From Herpetosiphonaceae bacterium (GTDB lineage: Bacteria; Chloroflexota; Chloroflexia; Chloroflexales; Kallotenuaceae), in assembly GCA_030147335.1 (NCBI GenBank), contig JASKZZ010000166.1:1-7289 (forward strand): DNA of 7,289 bases. Direction: 5' to 3'. The notes below the pieces were generated by a model, which saw only the letters and a list, made by a program, of their open reading frames with translations, made no database searches and was not told the origin of the DNA. The position numbers and the translations under genes are program-made. Shown here in pieces: positions 1 to 6,658 of this stretch. Every line of letters begins with the position of its first letter. Position 1 is the first letter of the stretch.

Positions 1-504
1 CACGCTACAATTGTGCCGTATCAACTGTTTGAAACCGGCGATCAGCCTATTGTGCTCGCTGTCGGTAATGATGGGCAGTGGCAGCGATGTTGCGGTGTGC
101 TGGAACGGCCAGAGTGGGTAGTCGACGTACGGTTTGCTACCAATCCGCAGCGCGTAGCGAATCGATCAGTTCTTGTTCCCTTGCTACAGCAGCTCTTGAT
201 AACACGTCCAGCAGCTGAATGGCTCCAGCTCTTCCAGGCCGCCCAAGTGCCGGCGGGTCCAGTCAATACGCTTGAAGACGTGTTTGCCGATCCACAGGTA
301 CAACATCAGCAGTTGCGCAGCACAGTGATGCATCGCAGCGTAGGCGAGATACCTATGCTTGGATTACCCTTTGTACTTGGGGGAACGCCCGCCCAGATAC
401 GTCTTGCTCCTCCTGTGTTAGGCGAACATACGGAGGAAGTGTTGCTCGAAAGCGGATACTCGTATAGCGAGATTGAAGCGTGGCGTAGTGCAGGTGTGGT
501 GTGA
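1..504 (+). CDS. CoA-transferase family III (CaiB/BaiF type), C-terminal part, 5' end outside window
   Basis: The reading frame is open from base 1, so the gene begins upstream and only the last 167 residues are present; the family is usually about 400 residues. The visible start, HATIVPYQLFETGD followed by IVLAVGNDGQW, matches the family III segment that opens the second half of these enzymes. The part GPVNTLEDVFADPQV and the C-terminal PVLGEHTEEVL are also characteristic. Family members move CoA between carboxylic acids through an aspartyl-CoA intermediate; the catalytic Asp lies in the missing part, so activity cannot be judged. The substrate cannot be read from this fragment. Chloroflexia use family III enzymes in the 3-hydroxypropionate bicycle, but also have many other paralogues. 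The stop codon TGA (502-504) overlaps the GTG start of the next gene, implying co-transcription. The family call is firm; the substrate is unknown. Confidence 0.93.
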   Translation, partial: HATIVPYQLFETGDQPIVLAVGNDGQWQRCCGVLERPEWVVDVRFATNPQRVANRSVLVPLLQQLLITRPAAEWLQLFQAAQVPAGPVNTLEDVFADPQVQHQQLRSTVMHRSVGEIPMLGLPFVLGGTPAQIRLAPPVLGEHTEEVLLESGYSYSEIEAWRSAGVV

Positions 505-1460
505 GCAATCAAACACAATCCGATCTCCAAATAACCGACGAGCTATGGGCGGCGCTATTGGAACGGCATAACCTTGGGCCGTTTGAACAGGTAGTCGCGC
601 TCAACAGTGACAGTTCAACACTGCTGATTAACAAGCAATATGTTGTTAGGGTGAATCAACAACAGCCTGATTTACCGGTTGCTGCATGGGAAGCTGCAAT
701 GTATCGGCGGCTACGGCGTACCACCGACGTTCCTTGCCCCGAGGTGCTGGCGCTTGATCTCCAGCGCGATCTCGTGCCGTTCGATCTGTTAATCTTAAGC
801 TATGTCCCAGGTGAAATTGGTAGCAAGATTTGGCCACGACTAGACAATCCAACCCGTGAGCATTTATCCGAGGAACTGGGTCGATTTTGTGCGTCAGCTC
901 ATGGCCTGCGCTGGCCCATTTATGGTAATTTCCTGTCTCTGGGATCGCAGTTCACGCAGTCGGCGCGTTGGCCCGACATCATTAACCGTAAAATAATTGA
1001 CCTGTACTATCAAGCAGACCAGAGCCGAGTGCTGCCGCAGTTGCTGCTCGACACGCTCATCACAACGCTCAATGACGGCGATGCACTGTATGAGACTGCT
1101 TCGTTACCAACACTTGCCCATACCCAGCTAGACCTATCGAATGTGCTGCTGCGTCACGATGAAGGGAAATGGTATGTCGCTGCGATTCTAGATTGGAAAG
1201 CGGCATTTGTCGCCGATGCTGCCTGGGAGTTTGCCTCGTTGTGGCGCGGTGCTAGCCGTGTTTATCCAGATTCGGGATCGTTTATGTACGGCTACAAAGA
1301 GCGACATCCGCTGCAAGATGATCTGCGGGTCCGGCTGCATTTATATCGCTTGGTGCAGCTGTTCGAGACCATAGTTACTTCCAGCGCAAAAGCAAGTGGG
1401 AGTATAGAGCGAACCGAGGCGCTGCTGCATGTACTGCGGCGTCAGCTTCGGATCCACTAA
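501..1460 (+). CDS. APH/choline-kinase-fold phosphotransferase with altered catalytic loop
   Basis: A 319-residue protein with the layout of the aminoglycoside phosphotransferase (APH) superfamily. The N-lobe includes YVVRVNQ and the helix EAAMYRRLRRTTDVPCPEVLALD. A linker region contains LGRFCASAHGLRWPIYGNF. The C-lobe carries the Brenner-type loop HTQLDLSNVLL (about residues 207-217) and the metal-binding ILDWKAAFVADAAWEFA (Asp231). In the family the loop reads H-x-D-x-x-x-x-N. Here His207 and Asn214 are kept but the catalytic Asp position (209) is Gln, encoded by CAG at 1125-1127; an Asp does occur two residues later (211). These folds phosphorylate small molecules such as antibiotics, sugars, choline or homoserine, and nothing here names a substrate. 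The GTG start at 501 overlaps the preceding stop and has no clear ribosome-binding site, so translational coupling is likely. The fold call is good; catalytic activity is uncertain. Confidence 0.85.
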   Translation: MSNQTQSDLQITDELWAALLERHNLGPFEQVVALNSDSSTLLINKQYVVRVNQQQPDLPVAAWEAAMYRRLRRTTDVPCPEVLALDLQRDLVPFDLLILSYVPGEIGSKIWPRLDNPTREHLSEELGRFCASAHGLRWPIYGNFLSLGSQFTQSARWPDIINRKIIDLYYQADQSRVLPQLLLDTLITTLNDGDALYETASLPTLAHTQLDLSNVLLRHDEGKWYVAAILDWKAAFVADAAWEFASLWRGASRVYPDSGSFMYGYKERHPLQDDLRVRLHLYRLVQLFETIVTSSAKASGSIERTEALLHVLRRQLRIH

Positions 1461-1467
1461 GCACAAA

Positions 1468-1493
1468 CAAATCGCTCGTAGCCTTTCGATTTG
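1468..1493. terminator. stem-loop between convergent genes, possible bidirectional terminator
   Basis: The 43-base gap between the two convergent genes holds a perfect 7-bp inverted repeat, CAAATCG (1468-1474) and CGATTTG (1487-1493), with a 12-base loop. Read on the minus strand, the 3' arm continues into TTTGTGC, which gives a modestly U-rich tail for transcripts of the glycosyltransferase gene. On the plus strand the tail is GC-rich. The stem is AT-rich and has no long T run, so this is a weak terminator candidate supported mainly by its position. Confidence 0.35.
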
Positions 1494-1503
1494 CCGGCTG
1501 ATG

Positions 1504-2613
1504 CTACGGCGTGTCGAGCATCTGGCGGTACACATCATAGTATTGTTTGGCAAGCGCACGCTGCGTATAAAGTTCGAGCACTCGCTGACGACCTTTGCGG
1601 CCCAGCTCTTCCCGTAGCTCGGGCTGCTCCATCAACATCCGAATCTTGGCAGCGAGATCGACGACATCACCTTCCCGAAAAATCAGTCCGGCATCGCCAA
1701 CAACATGTGGGATTTCGCCACTGCCCGAGCCAATCGGTGGAACACCCGAGGCCATTGCTTCGGGCAGCACCCGACCAAACTGTTCCTTCCAGCGTGCTGT
1801 TGTGCGGGAAGGCAGAACAAAGGCATGAAGCTGCCGCATCTCGTTAGCTACGTCCCCCGATGGAACGCGCGGCTTGATGACCACACGCTGCCGTAGCTCA
1901 AGCTCGTCGATGCGCGCTTCAACGCGTGGTAGAAAGTCACCGTCGCCCACCAGCAGCAAATGCACCGTTGCTGGCAGCTGTGCTACCGCCTCAACCAGAT
2001 CGAGCACGCCTTTGCGCTCCATCATACGGCCAAAATAGCCGATGCGGAACGGCGTAGCAGTGAGTGGTTCACTTGTCGGTTGGAACAGGTCGGGATCGAC
2101 GCCAAACTGCGGCAGTACATGGATTGGTCCTTGGTAGCCGTGTCGCTCAATGATCGTCGCTGCTTCGTGACTGCCGGCAATTGCAGCGTGCGCGTGCTTA
2201 AGCGAGTATCGCTCAAACGTTGAGAATGGCGGCGGGTAGCGTCGTTCAATATTGGCCCAGTTGTAGAAGCATCTCTTGGCCCGATGTTGTACGCCCAACT
2301 GCATCGCCTGAAATGTTGCGAAGTTGAACGACTCTTCGTCGATATGAAAAACGTCGGGCTTGATCAGCTCTACGAGTCGCTTCAATCCTGGGTAGAAATG
2401 AATATGAAAGTGACCGTTGAGCCACATTGGCAATACCGCCAATTGGTATCCGGTCGTATGCCGTCGTTCAAGCTCGACTGGACCAGCACCAGGCTCATGC
2501 CACACGGGCGGTACCGCAACCGTCAGCTCGACGTCAGGCAGCGCCGCAAGCTCCTCCGCCTTGCGCTGGTATGTACCTACAACAAGTGCTTTCGACAACA
2601 TCAAAACTTTCAT
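1504..2613 (-). CDS. GT4-type glycosyltransferase (downstream gene of pair)
   Basis: A 369-residue retaining glycosyltransferase of the GT-B fold. The N-terminal acceptor half starts MKVLMLSKALVVGTYQRK and includes KPDVFHIDEESFNFATFQAM. The C-terminal nucleotide-sugar half has RIGYFGRMMERKGVLDLVEA, then LLLVGDGDFLPRVE, then the GT4 signature EQFGRVLPE. In that signature Glu277 and Glu285 form the EX7E pair, and SGEIPHVVGDAGLIF follows. A TTG codon at 2622 would add three residues. I prefer the ATG at 2613 because the conserved MKVL strand begins there; neither has a strong ribosome-binding site. The gene lies 63 bases after the other GT4 gene on the same strand, so they probably form one unit. 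GT4 enzymes use UDP-, GDP- or ADP-activated sugars and usually act at the cytoplasmic membrane face on lipid-linked or surface glycans. Donor and acceptor are not identifiable. Confidence 0.93.
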   Translation of the reverse strand: MKVLMLSKALVVGTYQRKAEELAALPDVELTVAVPPVWHEPGAGPVELERRHTTGYQLAVLPMWLNGHFHIHFYPGLKRLVELIKPDVFHIDEESFNFATFQAMQLGVQHRAKRCFYNWANIERRYPPPFSTFERYSLKHAHAAIAGSHEAATIIERHGYQGPIHVLPQFGVDPDLFQPTSEPLTATPFRIGYFGRMMERKGVLDLVEAVAQLPATVHLLLVGDGDFLPRVEARIDELELRQRVVIKPRVPSGDVANEMRQLHAFVLPSRTTARWKEQFGRVLPEAMASGVPPIGSGSGEIPHVVGDAGLIFREGDVVDLAAKIRMLMEQPELREELGRKGRQRVLELYTQRALAKQYYDVYRQMLDTP

Positions 2614-2648
2614 GCTCGCCAATCCATGCTAAAAAGAAAACTCTTTAC

Positions 2649-2668
2649 ATCGTCAATGCGTTGATGAT
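2649..2668. repeat. inverted repeat between the two GT4 genes
   Basis: ATCGTCAA (2649-2656) and TTGATGAT (2661-2668) can fold with a 4-base loop, with one wobble or mismatch at the fourth pair. On the minus strand the 3' arm includes TTGACG (complement of 2651-2656), a fair -35 hexamer, but the bases 17-19 further on offer only weak -10 matches such as TAGCAT. A T-rich stretch (TTTTCTTTTT) follows about ten bases after the stem, too far for a standard terminator. It may be a weak internal promoter, an mRNA hairpin, or nothing. Confidence 0.25.
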
Positions 2669-2676
2669 CTTTGTGC

Positions 2677-3837
2677 TCATTGAGAAATGGGTGCAGCTTG
2701 AGCTACTTGCTCGTACACATCCAGCGTTTGTTGCGCGGTTTGTTCCCAGCGAAACGCTTTTGCGCGTTCCATGCCACGTATTCGCAGCTGCTCACGCAAA
2801 TTCGGGTCGGTCAATATTTCTCCCAATGCCGCCGCCCATGCATCTATGTCCTCGGGCGGCAGCTGCACGCCACCCTCACCGATAATTTCACCAACGCTGG
2901 TGGTCGCAGAGGCCAAAACCGGCGCGCCGCACTGCATCGCCTCAAGTGGAGGTAGGCCAAATCCTTCGTACCGTGACGGAAAAACAAACGCTTCACAGCC
3001 ACTCAGGAGGGCTGCCTTTTCCGTCTCACTCACCGAACCTAGCAGCACCACATCTTCAGCAACGTTTTCTTCCAAAATGACGCGATGTATATTTGGAAAT
3101 ATTGCCGACTCGTGGGTTGGTAATCGACCGGCAATTACTAGCAGAACACGATGATCTAGCGTTCGTCGGGCACGAGCAAAGGCGCGAATTGCTGTTGATA
3201 CATTTTTGTGTGCTTGAAAACCGCCAATATAAAAAACATATGGCTCGACAATCTGAAATCGTTCTTTTACGGCAGCGATGGCTGTCGCTGATTGAGGCTG
3301 TAACTCGGGCGATGCGGCAAGATGCGTAACGACCACACGTTCGTCACTAATGCCAAGATGCTGCATAACATCCATTTTCGTATGGTGAGAATCGGCGATA
3401 ACGGTGTGCGCTCTTCGCGCGCTGCTTGCCGCGAGCCGCATATAGAGTTGCACTGCCCGTCCACCACGATTCCCTGGTACTAACAAAGGAATAAGGTCAT
3501 GAACTGTTGTGATAACGGGAAGCTTACTGAATCGTGGAGAGCCAAAATACGGCACATGCAGCACGTCGGCATGCATTTGGCGACAAATCTGGCCAAGCGC
3601 GACCTGTTCAAACCAAACTTTTGCTAGATTTTCGCTACGATGATCATAGGGCGTTGGCATCAGCACTGTTTGAAAAGATCGTAGTGATGGCTGTTCTGCT
3701 CCACGGTAGCGCGGCAGGACAAGAATAAACTGATGCCCAGACGCGCGTGCGGCAAATTGAGCAACAAGATTATGGAGATATTGTCCGCTGCCAACATGCG
3801 GCTCCGTCCAAAACATGCCACTAATCGCAATCCGCAT
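2677..3837 (-). CDS. GT4-type glycosyltransferase (first gene of pair)
   Basis: A 386-residue GT-B glycosyltransferase. The N-terminal half has the glycine loop EPHVGSGQYLHNLV (residues 12-25), then DVLHVPYFGSP, VITTVHDLIPL and ARRAHTVIADSHHTKMDV. This order is usual in mannosyl/glucosyl/rhamnosyl-type GT4 enzymes. The C-terminal half has YVFYIGGFQAHKNVSTAIRAF with the conserved Lys211, DVVLLGSVSETEKAALLSGC, and the signature EGFGLPPLE with Glu291 and Glu299 as the EX7E pair. The ATG at 3837 begins the first beta strand directly, and AGAAGG sits only three bases upstream, a short spacing. It is the first gene of the leftward unit and reads from the divergent promoter it shares with fabZ. A role in surface polysaccharide or glycolipid synthesis is inferred from family and neighbour; the sugar is unknown. 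Confidence 0.95.
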   Translation of the reverse strand: MRIAISGMFWTEPHVGSGQYLHNLVAQFAARASGHQFILVLPRYRGAEQPSLRSFQTVLMPTPYDHRSENLAKVWFEQVALGQICRQMHADVLHVPYFGSPRFSKLPVITTVHDLIPLLVPGNRGGRAVQLYMRLAASSARRAHTVIADSHHTKMDVMQHLGISDERVVVTHLAASPELQPQSATAIAAVKERFQIVEPYVFYIGGFQAHKNVSTAIRAFARARRTLDHRVLLVIAGRLPTHESAIFPNIHRVILEENVAEDVVLLGSVSETEKAALLSGCEAFVFPSRYEGFGLPPLEAMQCGAPVLASATTSVGEIIGEGGVQLPPEDIDAWAAALGEILTDPNLREQLRIRGMERAKAFRWEQTAQQTLDVYEQVAQAAPISQ

Positions 3838-3873
3838 ACACCTTCTATTTCGCTGAGGGTCAATCCGCGTGCT

Positions 3874-3882
3874 ATTCTAGCA
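3874..3882 (-). promoter_or_regulatory. extended -10 promoter for the leftward glycosyltransferase unit
   Basis: On the minus strand these bases read TGCTAGAAT: an extended -10 (TGn) joined to TAGAAT, one mismatch from TATAAT. No good -35 exists at 16-18 bases, as is common for extended -10 promoters. It lies about 37 bases upstream of the ATG at 3837, giving a leader of roughly 30 bases. Its mirror image drives the opposite direction. Confidence 0.55.
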
Positions 3883-3893
3883 TATCACCGTGA

Positions 3894-3902
3894 TGCTATA
3901 AT
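3894..3902 (+). promoter_or_regulatory. extended -10 promoter for fabZ unit
   Basis: TGCTATAAT combines a TGn extension with a perfect TATAAT (3897-3902). No convincing -35 lies 16-18 bases upstream. Transcription would start near 3909, giving a leader of about 70 bases before the fabZ ATG. That leader carries two T-runs (T6 and T7 between about 3945 and 3960) just before the ribosome-binding site. Confidence 0.65.
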
Positions 3903-3967
3903 TGGCACGGTCGGAATGAGCATGAAGTACGCTACGCAACGTTGTTTTTTGTGTTTTTTTGTTCTAT

Positions 3968-3971
3968 GGAG
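3968..3971 (+). promoter_or_regulatory. ribosome-binding site deciding the fabZ start
   Basis: GGAG, six bases before the ATG at 3978. It overlaps the alternative in-frame ATG at 3966, which therefore has no site of its own. This argues for the 144-residue form of the protein. Confidence 0.7.
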
Positions 3972-3977
3972 CTTGCT

Positions 3978-4412
3978 ATGCTAACGATTGAACAGATCAT
4001 GGAAATTATTCCACATCGCCCACCGTTTTTATTGATCGACAAGATTTTAGAGCTAGAAGAGGGCGTTCGGGCGGTGGGTCTAAAGCAAGTTTCGATGAAC
4101 GAGCCGTATTTCGTTGGTCACTTTCCTGGCCAACCAATCATGCCTGGTGTTCTGCAGATCGAGGCGCTGGCACAAGTCGGCGCAGTCGCGCTTTTAAGTC
4201 AACCGGAGCATCGTGGCAAGATAGCTGTATTTGCTGGGATAGACGGCGTCCGCTTTCGTAAAATGGTCAAGCCTGGTGACACGCTGCGCCTTGAAGTAAC
4301 GTTGGAAGCGATGCGTCGCAGAATTGGCAAAGGCCACTGTGTAGCAACAGTTGATGGAGCTGTCGCCACTGAAGGTGATTTTACGTTTGCCGTCGTTGAG
4401 CCGCAAAGCTAA
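3978..4412 (+). CDS. fabZ: 3-hydroxyacyl-[acyl-carrier-protein] dehydratase FabZ
   Basis: A 144-residue single hot-dog-fold protein of normal FabZ length. It removes water from (3R)-hydroxyacyl-ACP to give trans-2-enoyl-ACP in the cytoplasmic type II fatty-acid cycle. It opens MLTIEQIMEIIPHRPPFLLID, the standard FabZ N-terminus. The active-site helix region is GHFPGQPIMPGVLQIEALAQ, with His48 and Glu62 in the same 14-residue spacing as the E. coli catalytic pair His54/Glu68. FAGIDGVRFRKMVKPGD is also conserved. Upstream in-frame starts exist (ATG at 3966, TTG at 3942) but only 3978 has a well-placed GGAG. The gene is first of a three-gene plus-strand cluster, three bases ahead of the GT9 gene, and is divergent from the GT4 pair. 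In LPS-making bacteria fabZ often sits beside lpxA/lpxD; no lpx gene is visible here, so a general fatty-acid role is favoured. Confidence 0.97.
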   Translation: MLTIEQIMEIIPHRPPFLLIDKILELEEGVRAVGLKQVSMNEPYFVGHFPGQPIMPGVLQIEALAQVGAVALLSQPEHRGKIAVFAGIDGVRFRKMVKPGDTLRLEVTLEAMRRRIGKGHCVATVDGAVATEGDFTFAVVEPQS

Positions 4413-4415
4413 ATC

Positions 4416-5540
4416 GTGCGTACTTTCTTTATCTCCTTGCTTACGACGTTGTTGAGGCTGTGGTTTCGTCGTAAGCCAGCGCCCATCATTGAAGCGCCGC
4501 GCTCTGTGTTAATCATTAAGCCCTGTTGCCTTGGTGATGTTTTATTGACAACACCACTTGTAGCCGCAATCAGAGAAGGTTATCCAGCGGCGCGGATCAC
4601 GTATGCAACTGGTAGCTGGTCGCGGCCAATGGTGGCAACCAGTCACCACATTGATGATGTCTTAACGCTACCCGATCAATGGACACTGGGTTGCTTTCTT
4701 GCAACAATACGAGTGCTACGCAGCCGCCAATTTGATCTCGTCTTTGTTCCTGATCGATCACCAACTCTCACACTGCTTGCATGGCTGGCTCGCGTTCCGT
4801 TGAGAGTTGGGCTAGATAGCCTTGGTCGTGGCTTTGCCTACACGCATCCTGTTCCGGTTCCTGCATTTGTTACGCACGAAGCCGAGGTATATAGTTCGCT
4901 TGCATTCGTCGCGCGTCTATCTCCACCCAGACGTTTATTTTTCTTTCCAACGCAAGAAGCTATTGCAAGCGCGAGCGAAATTGTACAGCAGCGTCCAACA
5001 AAGCTCCTGATTGCGCTCCATCCTGGCGGCGGTCAAAATCCTGGCATGTCGCTGCCGCGCAAACGTTGGCTGCCGGAGCATTGGGCGGCAGTCGCTGATC
5101 AACTTATTGAGCAGCACAAGGCGCGGATTATACTGCTGGGTGGTCCGAGTGATCAACAGGTTGTTGATGCTGTTGTCGCATCAATGCGTTATCAAGCTGA
5201 AACATATGTCATGCGCTGGAATTGGGTTGAGCTTGGTGCATTGCTGCAACAAACGAATCTGTTTCTTGGCCATGATACAGGCATGATGCACCTTGCAACT
5301 GCGGTCGAAACCCCAGTTGTTGCCGTATTTGGTCCTAGCGATCCGCAAATATATGGTCCATATGGCGAGCGAGTACGCTTTGTGTGGAAGCCAACAGTCC
5401 AAAGTCCTTGTTTTTATAATGGTGAGGTGGTTACCGAGTGTTCATGTGCAATGCAGTGTATGCGCAACGTCGCTGTAGCCGATGTGTTAGCGGCAATCAA
5501 TATGCTGTTAGCGGATGATCATATCGAAGGAAGCAGCTAA
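4416..5540 (+). CDS. glycosyltransferase family 9 (heptosyltransferase-like)
   Basis: A 374-residue GT-B protein of the ADP-heptosyltransferase family. A hydrophobic, basic N-terminus (MRTFFISLLTTLLRLWFRRK) may associate with the membrane. It is followed by SVLIIKPCCLGDVLLTTPL, matching the family pattern 'iiK...lGDvllttP'. Then come FDLVFVPDRSP, the nucleotide-sugar loop LHPGGG (His202), RIILLGGPSD, and the hallmark GHDTGMMHLATA (His286, Asp287) with VVAVFGPSDP. The C-terminus has a Cys-rich stretch ending CSCAMQCMRNV, comparable to the cysteine cluster seen near the end of many GT9 proteins. The start is GTG, three bases after the fabZ stop, with no strong ribosome-binding site, so coupling to fabZ translation is likely. 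In Gram-negatives this family builds the LPS inner core. Chloroflexota are generally not thought to make LPS, so the real sugar and acceptor (perhaps a glycolipid or surface glycan) are unknown. Confidence 0.93.
   Translation: MRTFFISLLTTLLRLWFRRKPAPIIEAPRSVLIIKPCCLGDVLLTTPLVAAIREGYPAARITYATGSWSRPMVATSHHIDDVLTLPDQWTLGCFLATIRVLRSRQFDLVFVPDRSPTLTLLAWLARVPLRVGLDSLGRGFAYTHPVPVPAFVTHEAEVYSSLAFVARLSPPRRLFFFPTQEAIASASEIVQQRPTKLLIALHPGGGQNPGMSLPRKRWLPEHWAAVADQLIEQHKARIILLGGPSDQQVVDAVVASMRYQAETYVMRWNWVELGALLQQTNLFLGHDTGMMHLATAVETPVVAVFGPSDPQIYGPYGERVRFVWKPTVQSPCFYNGEVVTECSCAMQCMRNVAVADVLAAINMLLADDHIEGSS
5526..5533 (+). promoter_or_regulatory. ribosome-binding site of the homoserine dehydrogenase gene
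   Basis: GAAGGAAG lies inside the 3' end of the GT9 gene, with AAGGA ending eight bases before the ATG at 5540. It supports that start, which overlaps the preceding TAA by one base (TAATG). Confidence 0.7.
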
Positions 5541-6613
5541 TGCAATACATTCCCGTATTACAAATAGGTGTGGGTGGCGTTGGTCAAGCACTAATCGAGC
5601 AAATACTTGCTTTCAACGAACGACTTGGCGGGCGCTTCGGCTTTCGTTTCAGCTATATTGGATTGGCTGATCGTCAAGGCGCAATTGTTGCCGACGAGCG
5701 TATTCCTCCTACTGTGCTGCTTGATGCCATTGCTGCAAAACGTCGTGGTGATGCGTTAGCCGATGTTCTTGCCGGCGGTCCTTTGCTTGATTGGCGTAAT
5801 CTGCTTACACCAATGCCCTGTATGATTGTGGACGTAACAGCTCAAAATGGAGCTGAGCAAAGTCTGGCCGATGCAGTTGCGCAAGGGCACCGCGTGGTAT
5901 TAGCAAATAAAAAACCATTGTGCGGAAGCCTTGAAACTTTTCGTGCCTTGACTGCGGCGGGTCGTACACGTTACGAAGCTACTGTTGGCGCAGGTCTTCC
6001 TGTTATTTCAACGCTGAGATCGCTGATCGATACAGGCGATTCCGTTCAACAAATTGAAGGCTGTCTTAGTGGAACGCTAGGTTTTCTCATGACTCAGCTA
6101 CAGGACAACGTCGCATTCTCGGCAGCAGTACAAACTGCTAAGAACAATGGTTGGACTGAGCCGGACCCACGTGATGATCTTAACGGAATGGATGTTGCGC
6201 GCAAAGCCCTCATTTTGGCGCGAACCGCTGGCTTCGAGTTCGAGCTAGAGCATGTTACCGTGGAGTCGTTGTACCCTGAGTCGTTAGCTTCGGTCGAGAC
6301 AGATCAGTTTATCGCAACGCTTGGCGCACTTGACGAGGAATATCGAGAGCGTTTCCAGTCAGTATCTGAGGATGGAACAAAGACTTTACGTTACGTAGCA
6401 AATGTTTCGGTAGATCGCATACAAGTTGGCATAGCTGACGTATTGTTAAGCGAGCCATTAGGTACCTTGCGTGGTCCAGATAATCTTGTCATGTATCGTA
6501 CCCATCGATATAGCGAACGTCCGCTCAGTGTACGTGGACCAGGTGCAGGTGTTGATGTAACAGCATCTGGCGTACTTTCTGACATGATTGTTCTTGCGCG
6601 AGAATGGCATTGA
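5540..6613 (+). CDS. hom: homoserine dehydrogenase, ThrA/yeast Hom6-like, no ACT domain
   Basis: A 357-residue NAD(P)-dependent enzyme (EC 1.1.3 family; reaction 1.1.1.3) interconverting L-aspartate semialdehyde and L-homoserine, the branch point to threonine and methionine. The Rossmann loop is VLQIGVGGVGQAL (residues 6-18). VLANKKPLCG holds the conserved Lys pair at 124-125. The substrate domain has YEATVGAGLPVISTL, EGCLSGTLGFL and then GWTEPDPRDDLNG. MDVARKALIL follows, with Asp218 and Lys222 matching the catalytic Asp219/Lys223 described for the yeast enzyme. The wording of these motifs is closer to the ThrA/MetL and yeast type than to the common ACT-bearing bacterial Hom. The protein stops after the catalytic part: no ACT domain and no fused aspartokinase, so threonine feedback through such a domain is not expected. 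It overlaps the GT9 gene by one base, and no terminator is evident between it and the rRNA promoters. Confidence 0.95.
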   Translation: MQYIPVLQIGVGGVGQALIEQILAFNERLGGRFGFRFSYIGLADRQGAIVADERIPPTVLLDAIAAKRRGDALADVLAGGPLLDWRNLLTPMPCMIVDVTAQNGAEQSLADAVAQGHRVVLANKKPLCGSLETFRALTAAGRTRYEATVGAGLPVISTLRSLIDTGDSVQQIEGCLSGTLGFLMTQLQDNVAFSAAVQTAKNNGWTEPDPRDDLNGMDVARKALILARTAGFEFELEHVTVESLYPESLASVETDQFIATLGALDEEYRERFQSVSEDGTKTLRYVANVSVDRIQVGIADVLLSEPLGTLRGPDNLVMYRTHRYSERPLSVRGPGAGVDVTASGVLSDMIVLAREWH

Positions 6614-6630
6614 TGCTTGCAAATTGCTGT

Positions 6631-6658
6631 TTGACAAACTCTTTGTTCGTGGTACACT
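6631..6658 (+). promoter_or_regulatory. rrn P1: rRNA promoter P1
   Basis: A perfect -35 TTGACA (6631-6636), a 16-base spacer and TACACT (6653-6658) as -10. The predicted first base is near G6665, in GCTGTC. It starts 17 bases after the hom stop and about 290 bases before mature 16S. Confidence 0.8.

Larger units (their letters stand above)
3874..3902. repeat. inverted repeat uniting two divergent promoters, operator-like
   Basis: ATTCTAGCAT (3874-3883) and ATGCTATAAT (3893-3902) are complementary at 9 of 10 positions. Between and overlapping them is a second palindrome, ATCAC-C-GTGAT (3884-3894), with its centre shifted by one base. The outer arms contain the two -10 elements. The inner palindrome covers roughly the -15 to -25 zone of both promoters, a place where one bound dimer could affect both. 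The repeat is seen directly; the operator role is inferred. Confidence 0.6.

Noticed and set aside
1491..1847. Plus-strand open frame of 118 codons opposite the GT4 gene, and similar antisense frames at 1960-2223, 2284-2664, 2427-2885 and 2771-3154.
   Set aside because: They lie inside well-supported glycosyltransferase genes, show no family motifs, and are low-complexity Arg/Ser/Ala-rich translations typical of antisense frames.
2614..2622. TTG start adding MAS to the second GT4 protein.
   Set aside because: ATG at 2613 starts the conserved strand MKVLMLSK and the TTG has no ribosome-binding site. The TTG remains possible but is less likely.
3942..3977. N-terminal extension of FabZ (TTG at 3942 or ATG at 3966).
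   Set aside because: The added residues are encoded by the T-runs and are unlike any FabZ N-terminus. GGAG at 3968-3971 fits only the ATG at 3978.
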